A stretch of DNA of 44,376 nt, from assembly GCA_000719695.1 (NCBI GenBank), contig JOHN01000063.1, positions 1 through 44,376 of the forward strand, in the 5' to 3' direction. Below, in pieces: positions 31,570 through 42,274 of this stretch (position 1 is its first letter; the number at the start of each line of letters is the position of its first letter). The position numbers were made by a program, and so were the translations under genes. The notes below the pieces were generated by a model. The model worked only from the letters and a program-made list of their open reading frames with translations. It was not told the DNA's origin and ran no database searches. Origin of the DNA: Streptomyces sp. NRRL F-6131 (GTDB taxonomy: Bacteria; Actinomycetota; Actinomycetes; Streptomycetales; Streptomycetaceae).

Positions 31570-32625
31570 ATGGTCCGTACCACCAGCCGTAGCACCGGCC
31601 GCACCGCCGCCGCAGCGGGACTGCTGCTCGGCCTCGGCCTGATCTCCGCGTGCTCGACCGGGAAGGAGGCGGCGTCCGGCGGCGATGCCCCGGTCGCCAA
31701 GGTCGACGGGAAGATCTCGATCACCTATCTGCAGAAGCAGGGTGACCAGGAGTACTTCGTCGGCGAGGCCGCCGGGGCGAAGGCGAAGGCCGCCGAACTG
31801 GGCGTGGACCTCAAGGTGGTGAACCTGGGGAACGACGCGAACAAGACGATCAGCGAGGTCCAGGCGGCCGTCGCGCAGAAGTCCAACGGCATCGTCATCG
31901 TGGTGCCGGACCCGGCGGTCGGCCCCCAGGTGGTCCAGGCCGCGAAGGACGCCAAGGTGGCGCTGCTGACCTCGGACGACCAGATCTGCACCAACGGCCC
32001 CGACCCGTCGGTGTGCGCCAAGGACGACCTGGTGGCCCGGATCGGCTTCTCCGGCCGGCAGATGGGGACGGAGGTCGGAAAGCGCGCCGCCGAGGAGTAC
32101 AAGAAGGCGGGCTGGAACCCGGCCGAGACCCGGACCATCTCCGCGTGGAAGCAGGACGTCACCGTCTGCGGTGACCGGGTGAAGGCGGCGAAGGAGGCGT
32201 TCGGCGCCGCCGCCCCCGGCGTCCAGAACATCGACGTGGCGACCGACAACACCCCGACCGGCGCCCAGGACAAGATCGCCGCGACGGTCACCGCCAACCC
32301 GGGCGTGAAGAACTGGGTGGTCTGGGGCTGCAACGACGAGAACGTGCAGGGCGGTGTCACCGCGCTGGAGAACGCCGGCATCGGGGCCGACCGGGTGATC
32401 GGCGTCGGCCTGGGCGCCTACCTCGCCTGCAAGAACTGGGGTTCCGGCAAGCCGTCGGGCATGAAGGCGGCGCTGTTCATCAACGGCAAGGACGTCGGCG
32501 CCCTTGCCGTCCAGACCATGTACGACAAGCTCAAGAACGGCAAGGACTTCCCGAAGGAGGCCTTCGCGCCCACCACCATGGTCGACGCGACCACGTGGAA
32601 GTCCGCCGGCGTCACCTGCAACTGA
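31570..32625 (+). CDS. sugar ABC transporter substrate-binding lipoprotein (arabinose/galactose type)
   Basis: 351 aa. Lipoprotein signal with lipobox ISAC (Cys28). Type I periplasmic-binding fold: 'ISITYLQKQGDQEYFVGEAAGAKAKAAELGVDLKVVNLGNDANK', 'NGIVIVVPDPAVGPQVVQAAKDAKVALLTSDD' and 'NWVVWGCNDENVQGGVTALENAGI' by parts. This arrangement follows the AraF-like branch of monosaccharide-binding proteins. ATG 31570 is preceded by AAGGAG. It is the first gene of an importer with the double ATPase and permease downstream. It delivers a monosaccharide, possibly arabinose or a relative, to them. Confidence 0.9.
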   Translation: MVRTTSRSTGRTAAAAGLLLGLGLISACSTGKEAASGGDAPVAKVDGKISITYLQKQGDQEYFVGEAAGAKAKAAELGVDLKVVNLGNDANKTISEVQAAVAQKSNGIVIVVPDPAVGPQVVQAAKDAKVALLTSDDQICTNGPDPSVCAKDDLVARIGFSGRQMGTEVGKRAAEEYKKAGWNPAETRTISAWKQDVTVCGDRVKAAKEAFGAAAPGVQNIDVATDNTPTGAQDKIAATVTANPGVKNWVVWGCNDENVQGGVTALENAGIGADRVIGVGLGAYLACKNWGSGKPSGMKAALFINGKDVGALAVQTMYDKLKNGKDFPKEAFAPTTMVDATTWKSAGVTCN

Positions 32626-32675
32626 CGCCCCCCGACCGGCCGGTGCCCCCACGGCCGCGCCGACCAGGCCGGCCT

Positions 32676-32708
32676 CCGGCCCCATCAGCTGCCCCGACCG
32701 GGGGCCGG
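32676..32708 (+). promoter_or_regulatory. hairpin between binding-protein and ATPase genes
   Basis: CCGGCCCC (32676-32683) pairs with GGGGCCGG (32701-32708). A hairpin after an abundant binding-protein cistron often acts as a partial terminator or mRNA stabiliser, so the first gene is expressed more than the next two. Confidence 0.5.
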
Positions 32709-32814
32709 GGGCGTTCGGGACCGGCTCCCCCGCCGCCCGGCGGGCGGTCCCGCCTCCCCGTTCCGCTCCACCCGTTCTCCACCCACCATCCGTCAGACCT
32801 CCCGAGGACCCTCC

Positions 32815-34394
<1,580 letters not shown>

Positions 34395-34398
<4 letters not shown>

Positions 34399-35435
34399 GC
34401 ACCACCACCGGCACCCCGCCCACCGCCGAGGCCCGCGCCGGCCTGCCGAAGCCCCCCTCGGGCGCGGCGAGGATCCTCGCCTCCGTCGGCGGCCAGAACC
34501 TCAGCCTGATCGGCGCCCTCGTCCTCGTCCTCGCCCTCTTCGGCACGCTGAACGACAACTTCCTCAGCCTCACCAACATGCAGGTCATCGCCGAGGCCGC
34601 CACCATCACCGGCCTGCTCGCCGTCGTCCAGACCGTCGTCATCATCATCGGCGGCCTCGACATCTCCGTCGGCTCCCAGGCCGGCGTCGCCTCCGTCGTG
34701 TCCGCCATGGCCTTCACCGGCACCGGGTCCAACCCCTACCTGGGCATCGCCGCGGCCGTCGGCGTCGGCGTCCTGGTCGGCATCCTCAACGGCCTGGTCA
34801 TCGTCTACGGCCGCGTCAACCCCACCATCGCCACCCTCGCCGGCCTCGCCGCCTACAAGGGCCTCGCCCAACTCCTCTCCGACGGCCGCGCCCAGGGCTA
34901 CGTCCTCAACGACGACGTCTTCGTCTTCCTCGGCCGCGGCAAGATCGCCGGACTGCCCGTCATGGTCTGGATCCTCGTCCTCACCGCCCTCGCCGTCCAC
35001 GTCCTCCTCAAGTACACCGACATCGGCCGCAACATCTACGCCATCGGCGGCAACGACACCGCCGCCCGCCTCGCCGGCATCAACATCAACAAGTACCTGA
35101 TCGCCGTCTACGCCCTCATCGGCACCGTCGCCGCCGTCGCCGGCATCCTCCTCACCGCCCGCACCGGCTCCGGCCAACCCGTCTCCGGCAGCGAAGGCCT
35201 CGAACTCAAGGCCATCACCGCCGCCGCCCTCGGCGGCTGCGCCCTCAAGGGCGGCAAGGGCGGCATCGGCGGCACCCTCCTCGCCGTCGCCCTGCTCGGC
35301 GCCCTGGAGAACGGACTGACCGTCCAGGGCGTCAACTCCTTCTGGCAGAACGTCGCCCAGGGCACCCTCCTCGTCATCGCCGTCGTCATCCAGCAGCGCC
35401 GCAGCGGCGAACGCCCCATCGGCCTCCCCGCCTGA
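34395..35435 (+). CDS. monosaccharide ABC transporter permease
   Basis: 346 aa with 8-10 hydrophobic segments. The BPD_transp_2 signature 'VVIIIGGLDISVGSQAGVASV' and the coupling region 'YAIGGNDTAARLAGININKYL' are intact; the latter is the EAA-like loop that meets the ATPase. RbsC/AraH/XylH family. The start is coupled to the ATPase stop by ATGA. It is the last gene of the unit and faces a terminator that also serves the convergent amino-sugar importer. Confidence 0.93.
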
Positions 35436-35473
35436 CCGCTTGACCCACTGACCCACTGACCCCACCCACTTCC

Positions 35474-35509
35474 CGTCCGCCCCCGGGCTCGGGAGACGGG
35501 GGGCGGGCG
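35474..35509. terminator. bidirectional hairpin between convergent importers
   Basis: 35474-35484 pairs with 35499-35509 over 11 bp with one T-G pair and a 14-base loop. It lies between stops at 35435 and 35533. Confidence 0.6.
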
Positions 35510-35532
35510 TCCGGGAGGCGGGCGGTCGGCGG

Positions 35533-36453
35533 CTACTTCACCGAACCGGCGGTCAGGCCGGAGACCACCTTCCGCTCGATGAGCGCGAAGAGGACGACGA
35601 CGGGCACGATGGCGATGACCGAGCCGGCGAACAGGAAGTTCCACTGGACGGTGTAGTTGCCGATGAAGCTGTTGATGCCCACCGTCAGCGGCTGGTTCTC
35701 CGGGACCGTGGACAGGGTCAGTCCCATGACGAACTCGTTCCAGGCCGCGATGAAGGTGAAGATCATCGCGGTGACGACCCCGGGCATCGCCAGCGGCAGG
35801 GTGATCCGCAGCAGCGCCCCTCCCCTGCCGAGGCCGTCGATCATGGCGGACTCCTCCAGGGCCACCGGGATCGAGGCGAAGTAGGCGGTGAGGATCCAGA
35901 TGGCGAAGGCCAGGTTGAAGGCCGCGTTGCAGAGGATCAGGGTCCACACCGAGTTCAGCATGTCCAGTTGGTAGAACTCGCGGTAGAGACCCACCAGGAG
36001 GGAGGTGGGCTGGAACATCTGGGTGACGAGCACCAGCAGGAGGAAGAGCTTCCGGCCGCGGAACCTCACCCGGGCGGTGTAGTACGCGGCGGGGACCGCG
36101 ACCAGCAGGACCAGCAGGGTGGATCCCGCGGCGACCAGCAGGGTGACCCGGAGGTTGTCGCCGAGGTGCGACTCCCGCCACACGTCCACGAAGTTCGCCC
36201 ACTTGAACTCCGACGGCAGGTACGTGGCGTCGCGCAGTTCGCTCGCCGGCCGCAGCGCGGTGATCACCATCTCGGCGTACGGGAGGAGGAACACGGCCGC
36301 CACGAGCCAGGCGAGGGCGGCGATCACCAGGGTGCGGGGGCGCAGGGTGCGGGGGGCCCGCGGGTCCCGCGTCCGGCCACCGCCGGCGGAGCCGCGACGG
36401 GGCGTCGCGGCGGGCGGGGCGGTCCGCGGCGGGGTGAGGGTGGACCGGGCCAT
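35533..36453 (-). CDS. carbohydrate ABC transporter permease (MalG/DasC type)
   Basis: 306 aa with six membrane helices. The N-terminus is Pro/Arg-rich and cytosolic, helix 1 is 'LVIAALAWLVAAVFLLPYAEMVI', and the EAA loop 'LEESAMIDGLGRGGALLRITLPLAMPGVVTAM' (by parts) contacts the ATPase. It ends 'LIERKVVSGLTAGSVK', the usual closure of MalG-like permeases. The start overlaps the upstream permease stop by one base (TGATG). It is the second half of a heterodimeric sugar permease. No ATPase gene is in the operon; in Streptomyces such importers share the MsiK ATPase. Confidence 0.92.
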   Translation of the reverse strand: MARSTLTPPRTAPPAATPRRGSAGGGRTRDPRAPRTLRPRTLVIAALAWLVAAVFLLPYAEMVITALRPASELRDATYLPSEFKWANFVDVWRESHLGDNLRVTLLVAAGSTLLVLLVAVPAAYYTARVRFRGRKLFLLLVLVTQMFQPTSLLVGLYREFYQLDMLNSVWTLILCNAAFNLAFAIWILTAYFASIPVALEESAMIDGLGRGGALLRITLPLAMPGVVTAMIFTFIAAWNEFVMGLTLSTVPENQPLTVGINSFIGNYTVQWNFLFAGSVIAIVPVVVLFALIERKVVSGLTAGSVK

Positions 36454-37385
36454 CAGTTCTCCTCCTGGTTCCAGCGGCTGGCCTTGAGGAAGACGGCGAC
36501 CATGACGACGACGAGGGCGAAGTTCACCACGGACATGGCGGCGGACTCCCCGATGTCCGAGTTCTTGAGCTGGTACATGAACACGGTGGTGGTGGCGGTG
36601 TCGCTGTCCGGGCCGCCGTGGGTCATGCTCCAGATGATCGGGAAGGAGTTGAAGACGTTGATCAGGTTGATGACCACCCCCACCAGGAAAGCCGGCCGCA
36701 GCAGCGGGAGGGTGATGCGCAGATAGGTCTGCCAGGGGCCGGCGCCGTCGACCCTGGCCGCCTCGTAGACCTCACCGGGGACGGTCTGCAGTCCCGCGAG
36801 CAGGGTGTAGGTGGTGAAGGGCAGGGAGACGAAGACGGCGACGAACATCATCCAGGGCCAGGCCGTCGAGGGGTCGCCGAGCCAGTCCCGGGGGCCGTCG
36901 ACGAGACCCAGGTCGGTCATCACGGTGTTGAGGACGCCCGCGGTCTGATTGAGCATCCACTTGAAGCCGATGGCGGTCATCACGACCGACGCGGCCCAGG
37001 GGGCGACGAGGGCCCAGCGGGTGAGCCGCCGGCCGGGGAACCTCTGGTTGAAGAGCTGGGCCAGCGCCAGGGAGACCAGCATGGTCGCACCGACCACGAC
37101 CACGGTCCACACCACGGTCGACAGGACGACCGAGGGCAGTGACGGTTCCTCGAACAGCTGCTGGTACTTGTCGAACCCGGCCGAGCCCCGGACGAATCCG
37201 CTGCGGCTGATCTTCAGGAACGAGGTGCGGACCATCTCGTAGACCGGCCAGAGGACGACCACGACGATCAGCAGGACGGCCGGCCCGATCCAGGGCAGCG
37301 GCCCCAGCCGGGCCAGGCCGCCCCGGCCCCTGCCCCTGCCCCTGCCCTTGCGGACCGGGCCCGAGTTGGTTGAAGTGGTGGACAC
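36453..37385 (-). CDS. carbohydrate ABC transporter permease (MalF/DasB type)
   Basis: 310 aa. A basic Gly/Arg-rich N-terminus (KGRGRGRGRGG) precedes helix 1, 'WIGPAVLLIVVVVLWPVYEM'. The EAA loop reads 'VYEAARVDGAGPWQTYLRITLPLLRP' by parts, and six helices are expected. GTG 37385 (VSTTSTNSG) has AGGCAGGCA upstream at moderate spacing. It lies between the binding-protein gene and the second permease, with which it forms the membrane channel. Confidence 0.92.
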   Translation of the reverse strand: MSTTSTNSGPVRKGRGRGRGRGGLARLGPLPWIGPAVLLIVVVVLWPVYEMVRTSFLKISRSGFVRGSAGFDKYQQLFEEPSLPSVVLSTVVWTVVVVGATMLVSLALAQLFNQRFPGRRLTRWALVAPWAASVVMTAIGFKWMLNQTAGVLNTVMTDLGLVDGPRDWLGDPSTAWPWMMFVAVFVSLPFTTYTLLAGLQTVPGEVYEAARVDGAGPWQTYLRITLPLLRPAFLVGVVINLINVFNSFPIIWSMTHGGPDSDTATTTVFMYQLKNSDIGESAAMSVVNFALVVVMVAVFLKASRWNQEEN

Positions 37386-37429
37386 GAGGGAGTGCCTGCC
37401 TTCCGTGACGGTGCGGTGCGCCGGGCTGC

Positions 37430-38698
37430 CTACTTGTCGGAGACCGCCGCCTCGGCCTTCTTCTGCAACTCCCCCAGCACCTTGGCGGGATCGGTCACGG
37501 CCGTGCCGCCGCTCTTCTTGATCTCGGCGGAGACGGCGTCCCAGGCGGTGTCGCCCAGCGGGTAGAAGACCGCGTTCGGCAGCAGCGAGAAGAAGGGTTC
37601 GAGGTCCGGGTGCTTGCCGCTCCCGGTCATCTCCTGGAGCGTGTCCTTCGTGACCGGCATCAGGTTGTACAGCTCGTCGAACTTCAGCGTGTTCTCCTTG
37701 GCGTACGCGAAGTCGAGGAACGCGCGGACCTGGTCCTTGTGACCGTTGTCCTTGAACGCCATCATCCAGTCGGCGACACCGAGGGTGGACTTCAGCGCAC
37801 CGGCCTTCCCGGGGATCGGTGCGACGCCGTAGTCGACCTTGCCCTCCTTGGACATCTGGATCAGCGAGGGGTGACCGTTGAGCATCGCGACCTTGCCGGC
37901 CGCGAAGTCGGCGAAGGCGGTCTTGCGGTCCGTCGTCGCGGGGTTGGCGTAGGTGAGGCCGGGATCGACGAGGTTCGTCCTGAGCCAGCTGAACGCCTCG
38001 ACGTTGGCCGGGCTGTTCAGCGTGTACGCGCCCTTGGCGTCGGTGAGCCCACCGCCGTTGCCGAGCTCCCAGATCAGGGACTCGCCCTGGGCCTCCTCGG
38101 GACCGAGCGGCAACCCGTAGGGGGTCACTCCCGGCACCTTCGCCTTGATCTTCTCCGCGGCCGCCTTGACGTCGTCCCAGCTCTTCGGAGCCTCCGTGAC
38201 GCCCGCCTGGGCGAAGACGGCCTTGTTGTAGAAGAACGCCCTGGCCGAGGAGACGAAGGGGATGCCGTAGGGCTTGCCGTCGACCTCGCCGGCCTTGGCG
38301 AAGCTGTCGATCAGGTTGGTCCGGGTCTTCTCCGACAGCACCTCGTCGGCCCGGTACAGCAGGTCGTCGGCGACCTTGTCCGCGTAGCCGCCGGTCTGCA
38401 GGACGTCGGGCACGTTGCCGCTCTGGATCATCGTCTTGACCTGCGAGTCGATGTCGTTCCAGTTGATCACCTGGACGTCGACCTTGATCTTCGGGTTGGC
38501 GGCGGTGAACCGCTCCGCCACGTCCTTCCAGTAGGCCGCCGAGCTGTTCGAGGCCTTGTCGCCGTAGTCGGCGGCCACCAGCTTCAGTGTCACGTCCTTG
38601 CCCTCGGACGACGTGCCGCCGCCGCTGCCGCAGGCCGTGAGGGTGAGCGCCCCGAGGGCGCAGGCACTGGCCGCCGCGAAAGAACGCTTGGTCATCAT
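37430..38698 (-). CDS. carbohydrate ABC transporter substrate-binding lipoprotein (family 1)
   Basis: 422 aa. Lipobox LTAC (Cys23). Typical family-1 sugar-binding features: 'AAYWKDVAERFTAANPKIKVDVQVINWNDIDSQVKTMIQSGNVPDVLQTG' by parts, 'YGIPFVSSARAFFYNKAVFAQAGV', and 'GKVAMLNGHPSLIQMSK'. Such proteins bind oligosaccharides or amino sugars. ATG 38698 lies downstream of AGGAGACAAGG; the next codon is also ATG. It heads the operon with two permeases. The neighbouring DeoR gene and the divergent catabolic genes suggest an N-acetylhexosamine substrate. Confidence 0.9.
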   Translation of the reverse strand: MMTKRSFAAASACALGALTLTACGSGGGTSSEGKDVTLKLVAADYGDKASNSSAAYWKDVAERFTAANPKIKVDVQVINWNDIDSQVKTMIQSGNVPDVLQTGGYADKVADDLLYRADEVLSEKTRTNLIDSFAKAGEVDGKPYGIPFVSSARAFFYNKAVFAQAGVTEAPKSWDDVKAAAEKIKAKVPGVTPYGLPLGPEEAQGESLIWELGNGGGLTDAKGAYTLNSPANVEAFSWLRTNLVDPGLTYANPATTDRKTAFADFAAGKVAMLNGHPSLIQMSKEGKVDYGVAPIPGKAGALKSTLGVADWMMAFKDNGHKDQVRAFLDFAYAKENTLKFDELYNLMPVTKDTLQEMTGSGKHPDLEPFFSLLPNAVFYPLGDTAWDAVSAEIKKSGGTAVTDPAKVLGELQKKAEAAVSDK

Positions 38699-38803
38699 CA
38701 GTATCGCCTTGTCTCCTGGCCGGTCTCGACGACGCAGCCCAGTGGGGGGTCTGGAAACTGCCACAGAGTTCGGAGCGTGCATACACGTGGAAGATCCAAC
38801 CGC

Positions 38804-38822
38804 GTTTCGCTCATAAACGAGC
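38804..38822. promoter_or_regulatory. candidate operator upstream of the amino-sugar importer
   Basis: CGTTT-N7-AAACG (38803-38819) overlaps GCTC-N6-GAGC (38809-38822). On the minus strand 38804-38822 resembles 42177-42195 (common pattern GCTnnTTTnnGAGCnA), upstream of the SIS gene. A shared DeoR site is possible. Confidence 0.35.
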
Positions 38823-38957
38823 ATCTGATGTGGCCAAAGTAAACACGAGAAGACGGGTTCCGGGCCAGGCCCGTTACGCAAAAGATGCCAAGCCGACAGG
38901 TCCCGTGCCCCCGGCCGGACGGGCCGGTGGGCGGACGGGCGGTGCCGGAAAATGCGT

Positions 38958-39000
38958 CGGGCCCGTGCCCGCGATCCGGTGGACCGCGGGCACGGGCCCG
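38958..39000 (-). terminator. perfect 16-bp hairpin terminator after the DeoR gene
   Basis: Arms 38958-38973 and 38985-39000 are exact reverse complements, and the loop can form a small extra stem. It separates the repressor from the importer operon downstream on the same strand. Confidence 0.75.
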
Positions 39001-39038
39001 GTGAGTACGCCTCTGCGGCGTGGGCGCGGCGGGGGGCC

Positions 39039-39839
39039 TCAGACCCCGATGACCTCGATGCCCGCCTCGGTGAAGCGTGCGGCCATGTCGGGAGTGAGGC
39101 CGGAGTCGGTGACGAGCACGTCGATCCGGTCCAGGCCGCAGATTCTCGCGAAGGCGCGTCTGCCGATCTTCGAGGAGTCCGTCGCGAGGATCACCTTCCG
39201 GGCGCGCTCGGCGAGGAGCCGGCTGATCCCGGCCTCGTCCTCGTGGTGCGTCATCACGCCGAGCCGCGGATCGACGCCGTCCACGCCCAGCACCGCGACG
39301 TCGAGGACGACCTGGTTCAGCACGCCCTCCGTCAGCGGGCCGACCAGCTCATAGGTCTGGGGGCGGGCGACGCCACCGGTCACGACCAGCTTGAACTGCG
39401 GGCGGACGGCCAACTCCCCCGCGATGTTGAGGGAGTTGGTGACGACCGTGTAGACCGGGCCGGGCGCGGCCTCGCCCCGCTCGGTCGGCCCTCCACCGGC
39501 CCGGAGCACCAGGGCGCGGGCCACCTCCGTGGTGGTGGTCCCGCCGTTCAGGCCGATCACGTCCCCCTCGCCCAGCAGGTCGGCCACGGCGGTCGCGATC
39601 CGCTGCTTGTCCGAGACCCGCCGCGAGGACTTGTAGCGCATCGGCAGCTCGTAGGAGACGCCGTGCGCGATCGCCCCGCCCCGGGTCCGGACGAGCAGTC
39701 GCTGCTCGGCCAGCTCGTCGAGGTCGCGCCGGATGGTCGCCGGTGACACCGCGACCGAAACGGCCGCCTCGTCGACGTCCAGCCTGCCCTCGACCGCGAG
39801 CAGTTCGAGCAGCTTGCTCCACCGCTCCTGCTTGGACAT
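39039..39839 (-). CDS. DeoR/GlpR family repressor (AgaR-like)
   Basis: 266 aa. N-terminal DeoR helix-turn-helix (about 3-57: 'RWSKLLELLAVEGRLDVDEAA', 'VSPATIRRDLDELAEQRLLVRTRGGAI' by parts). The C-terminal sugar-phosphate sensor domain has 'GLNGGTTTTEVARAL', 'TNSLNIAGEL', 'LGVDGVDPRLGVMTHHEDEA' and 'ATDSSKIGRRAF'. DeoR proteins of this type respond to phosphorylated sugars. The ATG at 39839 has GAGGGG nine bases upstream; ATG 39848 lies against the same site. It sits between the importer operon and the divergent kinases, as AgaR does, and likely controls both. Confidence 0.9.
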   Translation of the reverse strand: MSKQERWSKLLELLAVEGRLDVDEAAVSVAVSPATIRRDLDELAEQRLLVRTRGGAIAHGVSYELPMRYKSSRRVSDKQRIATAVADLLGEGDVIGLNGGTTTTEVARALVLRAGGGPTERGEAAPGPVYTVVTNSLNIAGELAVRPQFKLVVTGGVARPQTYELVGPLTEGVLNQVVLDVAVLGVDGVDPRLGVMTHHEDEAGISRLLAERARKVILATDSSKIGRRAFARICGLDRIDVLVTDSGLTPDMAARFTEAGIEVIGV

Positions 39840-40134
39840 CCGCAGCATCCCCTCTTCGTCCTGCGACTCCGGTGCCGCACACCCGTCGGGGCGGTGACCG
39901 CCGTGAACGGCCGACCGGCCGCTCCCCGGAAGTATGCGCGAAGTTGATCGTAGCGCCGCGGCATCGCGCATCGCGTGGCGCGCACGACTTGCGCACGTCA
40001 AACAACATACGACCGGCCGACCCCCTGGACTGGACGGGCCTTCGGCTGGATACTTCGCTCATATGTCTTGAAGGATCTCGCACTTTTTACGCTCCTTCCG
40101 AGCACGTTCGATCATCAAGGATGGTTCTGCCGCC
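39840..40134. promoter_or_regulatory. 295-base divergent control region of the amino-sugar cluster
   Basis: It separates the DeoR gene from the ROK kinase. TGCGCGAAGT (39935-39944) and ACTTGCGCA (39987-39995) form an imperfect inverted repeat. GTCTTG (40065-40070) with TACGCT 17 bases on (40088-40093) is a possible promoter of the kinase operon. Confidence 0.4.
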
Positions 40135-41211
40135 ATGATCAGCAACCCCTCGTCGAGTTCGAGTTCGAGTTCGAGTCCGCCGCCCACGCCCACCCCCCTC
40201 CGGGCGCGCGTGGTGGCCGTGCCCGCGCCCCCGGCGGACGCGGAGACCGACGACTCCCGCGTGCCCGGGTGCGTGATCGGCCTGGACGTCGGCGGCACCG
40301 GCATGAAGGGCGCCGTCCTGGACCACGCCATGCGGCCGCTGGCCACCGTGCACCGCCCCACGCCCCGCGCCGACGGGCCCGCCGCGGTGCTCGACGCCGT
40401 CGCCGACACCCTCCTCGGACTGCACCGCTCGGCCACCGGGCTCGGACTGCCGGTGCACCACCTGGGCGTGGCCGTTCCGGGCATCGTCGACGACCACCTG
40501 CAACGCGCCGTCCGGTCGGTGAACCTGGGCTGGCGCGATCTGCCCCTCGCCGCGCTCCTGGAAGAACGCACCGGCCTCCCCGTCACCCTGGGCCACGACG
40601 TCCGCGCGGGCGGCGAGGCCGAATGCGCCATGGGGGCGGCCCGCGGAGCCCGGGACGTGCTCTTCGTGGCCATCGGCACCGGCGTCGCCGCGGCCCTCGT
40701 CTGCGACGGCAGGCCGGTCGTCGCCGGCGGGTTCGCCGGCGAACTCGGCCACATCGTCGTCGAGTCCGGCGCCGGCACATGCGGGTGCGGCGCCTCCGGC
40801 TGCCTGGAGACCGTGGCCTCCGCCGCCGCCGTCGCGTCCGCCTACACCGCGCGCACCGGTCGGCCGGTGGCCGGCGCGGCGGACGTCGCCGCCCTGACCG
40901 CACAGGGTGACCCGGTGGCCAGGGCGGTCTGGGACCGGGCCGCGGCCGGGCTCGTGGAGGCACTCACCACCGCCGTCACCCTGCTCTCGCCGGAACTGAT
41001 CGTCCTGGGCGGCGGGCTCGCCGAGGCCGACCGGCTCCTGCTCGACCCCGTCCGCGCGGGCCTGGGCGAACGCCTCACCTTCCAGCGCCGCCCGCTCGTC
41101 GTCCGGGCCGAACTGGGGGCCCGCGCCGCCTGCCTCGGCGCGGGCCTCGCGGCCTGGCGGGCGGCCGGACACGCCGTAGCTCCCGCGCGGACCGGAGGGC
41201 CCGTCCGGTGA
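40135..41211 (+). CDS. ROK-family sugar kinase
   Basis: 358 aa. After a Ser/Pro-rich 45-residue extension (a run of serines encoded by an agttcg repeat), the ROK fold begins with ATP-binding 'GLDVGGTGMKG' (51-59). It contains 'HDVRAGGEAECAMGAARG' (base Asp155), 'GELGHIV' (His206) and the zinc motif CGCGASGCLE (Cys216, 218, 223). All catalytic and zinc ligands are intact. It probably phosphorylates an N-acetylhexosamine at C6 on entry. The stop overlaps the PfkB start (GTGA), so the two kinases are coupled. ATG 40135 has AAGGATGG somewhat far upstream. Confidence 0.9.
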   Translation: MISNPSSSSSSSSSPPPTPTPLRARVVAVPAPPADAETDDSRVPGCVIGLDVGGTGMKGAVLDHAMRPLATVHRPTPRADGPAAVLDAVADTLLGLHRSATGLGLPVHHLGVAVPGIVDDHLQRAVRSVNLGWRDLPLAALLEERTGLPVTLGHDVRAGGEAECAMGAARGARDVLFVAIGTGVAAALVCDGRPVVAGGFAGELGHIVVESGAGTCGCGASGCLETVASAAAVASAYTARTGRPVAGAADVAALTAQGDPVARAVWDRAAAGLVEALTTAVTLLSPELIVLGGGLAEADRLLLDPVRAGLGERLTFQRRPLVVRAELGARAACLGAGLAAWRAAGHAVAPARTGGPVR

Positions 41212-42158
41212 TCCTCACCGTCACGCTCAACGCCGCGCTCGACGTCACCTGGAGCGTCGACAGCCTGCGGCCCCGGACGTCCCACCGCGTCGACACCGCG
41301 CACGAGCGGGCGGGCGGCAAGGGCGTCAACGTCGCCCGGGTGCTCGACGCGCTCGGACACGACGTGGTGGCCACCGGTCTGGTGGGCGGGGCCACCGGCC
41401 ACCGGATCCTCGACGAGCTGCGCGCCGCCCGGATCCGGAGCGAGTTCTTCGAGGTGGCCGGCGAATCGCGCCGGACCGTCGCGGTCGTCTCGCGCGACGA
41501 CGGCGACGCCACCGTCTTCAACGGGCGCGGGCCGTTCGTGACCACGGCCGAGTGGCAGCTCTTCCACCGGCACTACGCCGCCATGGTCACGGACGCCCAG
41601 GTGGTCGTGCTCAGCGGCAGCAGTCCGCCGGGCCTGCCCCCGGACGCCTACGCGCAGCTCCTCCGCACGGCCTCGGCGGCCGGCGCGCGCACCGTGCTCG
41701 ACACCAGCGGCTCCGGCCTCCTCCACGCCCTGGAGGCCCGACCCGACGTGGTCAAACCCAACGCCGACGAGATCGCCGCGGCGACCGGCCACCCGGACCT
41801 TCCCCGCGCGGCCGCCGCGCTGACCGCCCTGGGGGCCCGCGCGGTCGTCGCCTCCGCCGGTCCCGACGGCCTCTACGCCGTGACACCGGAAGGGACTTGG
41901 CGGGCGGCCCCGCCCGAGCGGCTGGCCGGCAATCCCACCGGGGCCGGCGACGCCTGCGTGGCCGCGCTCGCCGCCGGACAGGAAGCCGGCTCCGCCTGGC
42001 CGGACGTCCTGCGCACGGCGGTGGCCCTGTCGGCCGCCGCCGTGCCCTGCCCGGTCGCCGGCGAGGTCAGCACCGCGGTCTACCGGCGTCTCCTTCCCGG
42101 GGTCCGCGTCGAGGCGCTCCCGGGCGGCGCCTCCGCTTCTCCTCGCCCCACGCTTTGA
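41208..42158 (+). CDS. PfkB-family kinase (tagatose-6-phosphate / 1-phosphofructokinase type)
   Basis: 316 aa. The N-terminus 'LTVTLNAALDVTW' and 'ERAGGKGVNVARVL' (GGKGVN 36-41) are the substrate-side motif of LacC/FruK phosphosugar kinases, and 'NPTGAGDACVAAL' gives the catalytic base Asp248 with the anion hole. Family members phosphorylate tagatose-6-phosphate or fructose-1-phosphate to the bisphosphate. Beside a class II aldolase and an AgaS-like gene, tagatose-6-phosphate is the likelier substrate. The start is GTG 41208, overlapping the ROK kinase stop. Confidence 0.9.
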   Translation: MILTVTLNAALDVTWSVDSLRPRTSHRVDTAHERAGGKGVNVARVLDALGHDVVATGLVGGATGHRILDELRAARIRSEFFEVAGESRRTVAVVSRDDGDATVFNGRGPFVTTAEWQLFHRHYAAMVTDAQVVVLSGSSPPGLPPDAYAQLLRTASAAGARTVLDTSGSGLLHALEARPDVVKPNADEIAAATGHPDLPRAAAALTALGARAVVASAGPDGLYAVTPEGTWRAAPPERLAGNPTGAGDACVAALAAGQEAGSAWPDVLRTAVALSAAAVPCPVAGEVSTAVYRRLLPGVRVEALPGGASASPRPTL

Positions 42159-42195
42159 TTGGTAGTGATTGATTCAGCTGCTTTTCGAGCAACTG

Positions 42196-42225
42196 TTGAC
42201 AGACAGAGTGATCGTGAAACAGCAT
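42196..42225 (+). promoter_or_regulatory. candidate promoter for the SIS-aldolase-deacetylase unit
   Basis: TTGACA (42196-42201), 18-base spacer, CAGCAT (42220-42225). The gap of 116 bases from the PfkB stop leaves room for a separate promoter, and the operator-like 42177-42195 sits just upstream. Confidence 0.45.
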
Positions 42226-42274
42226 GCTGACCATCCGACACCCCTTCGCCCCGACTTCGATCCCAAGGACCCCC

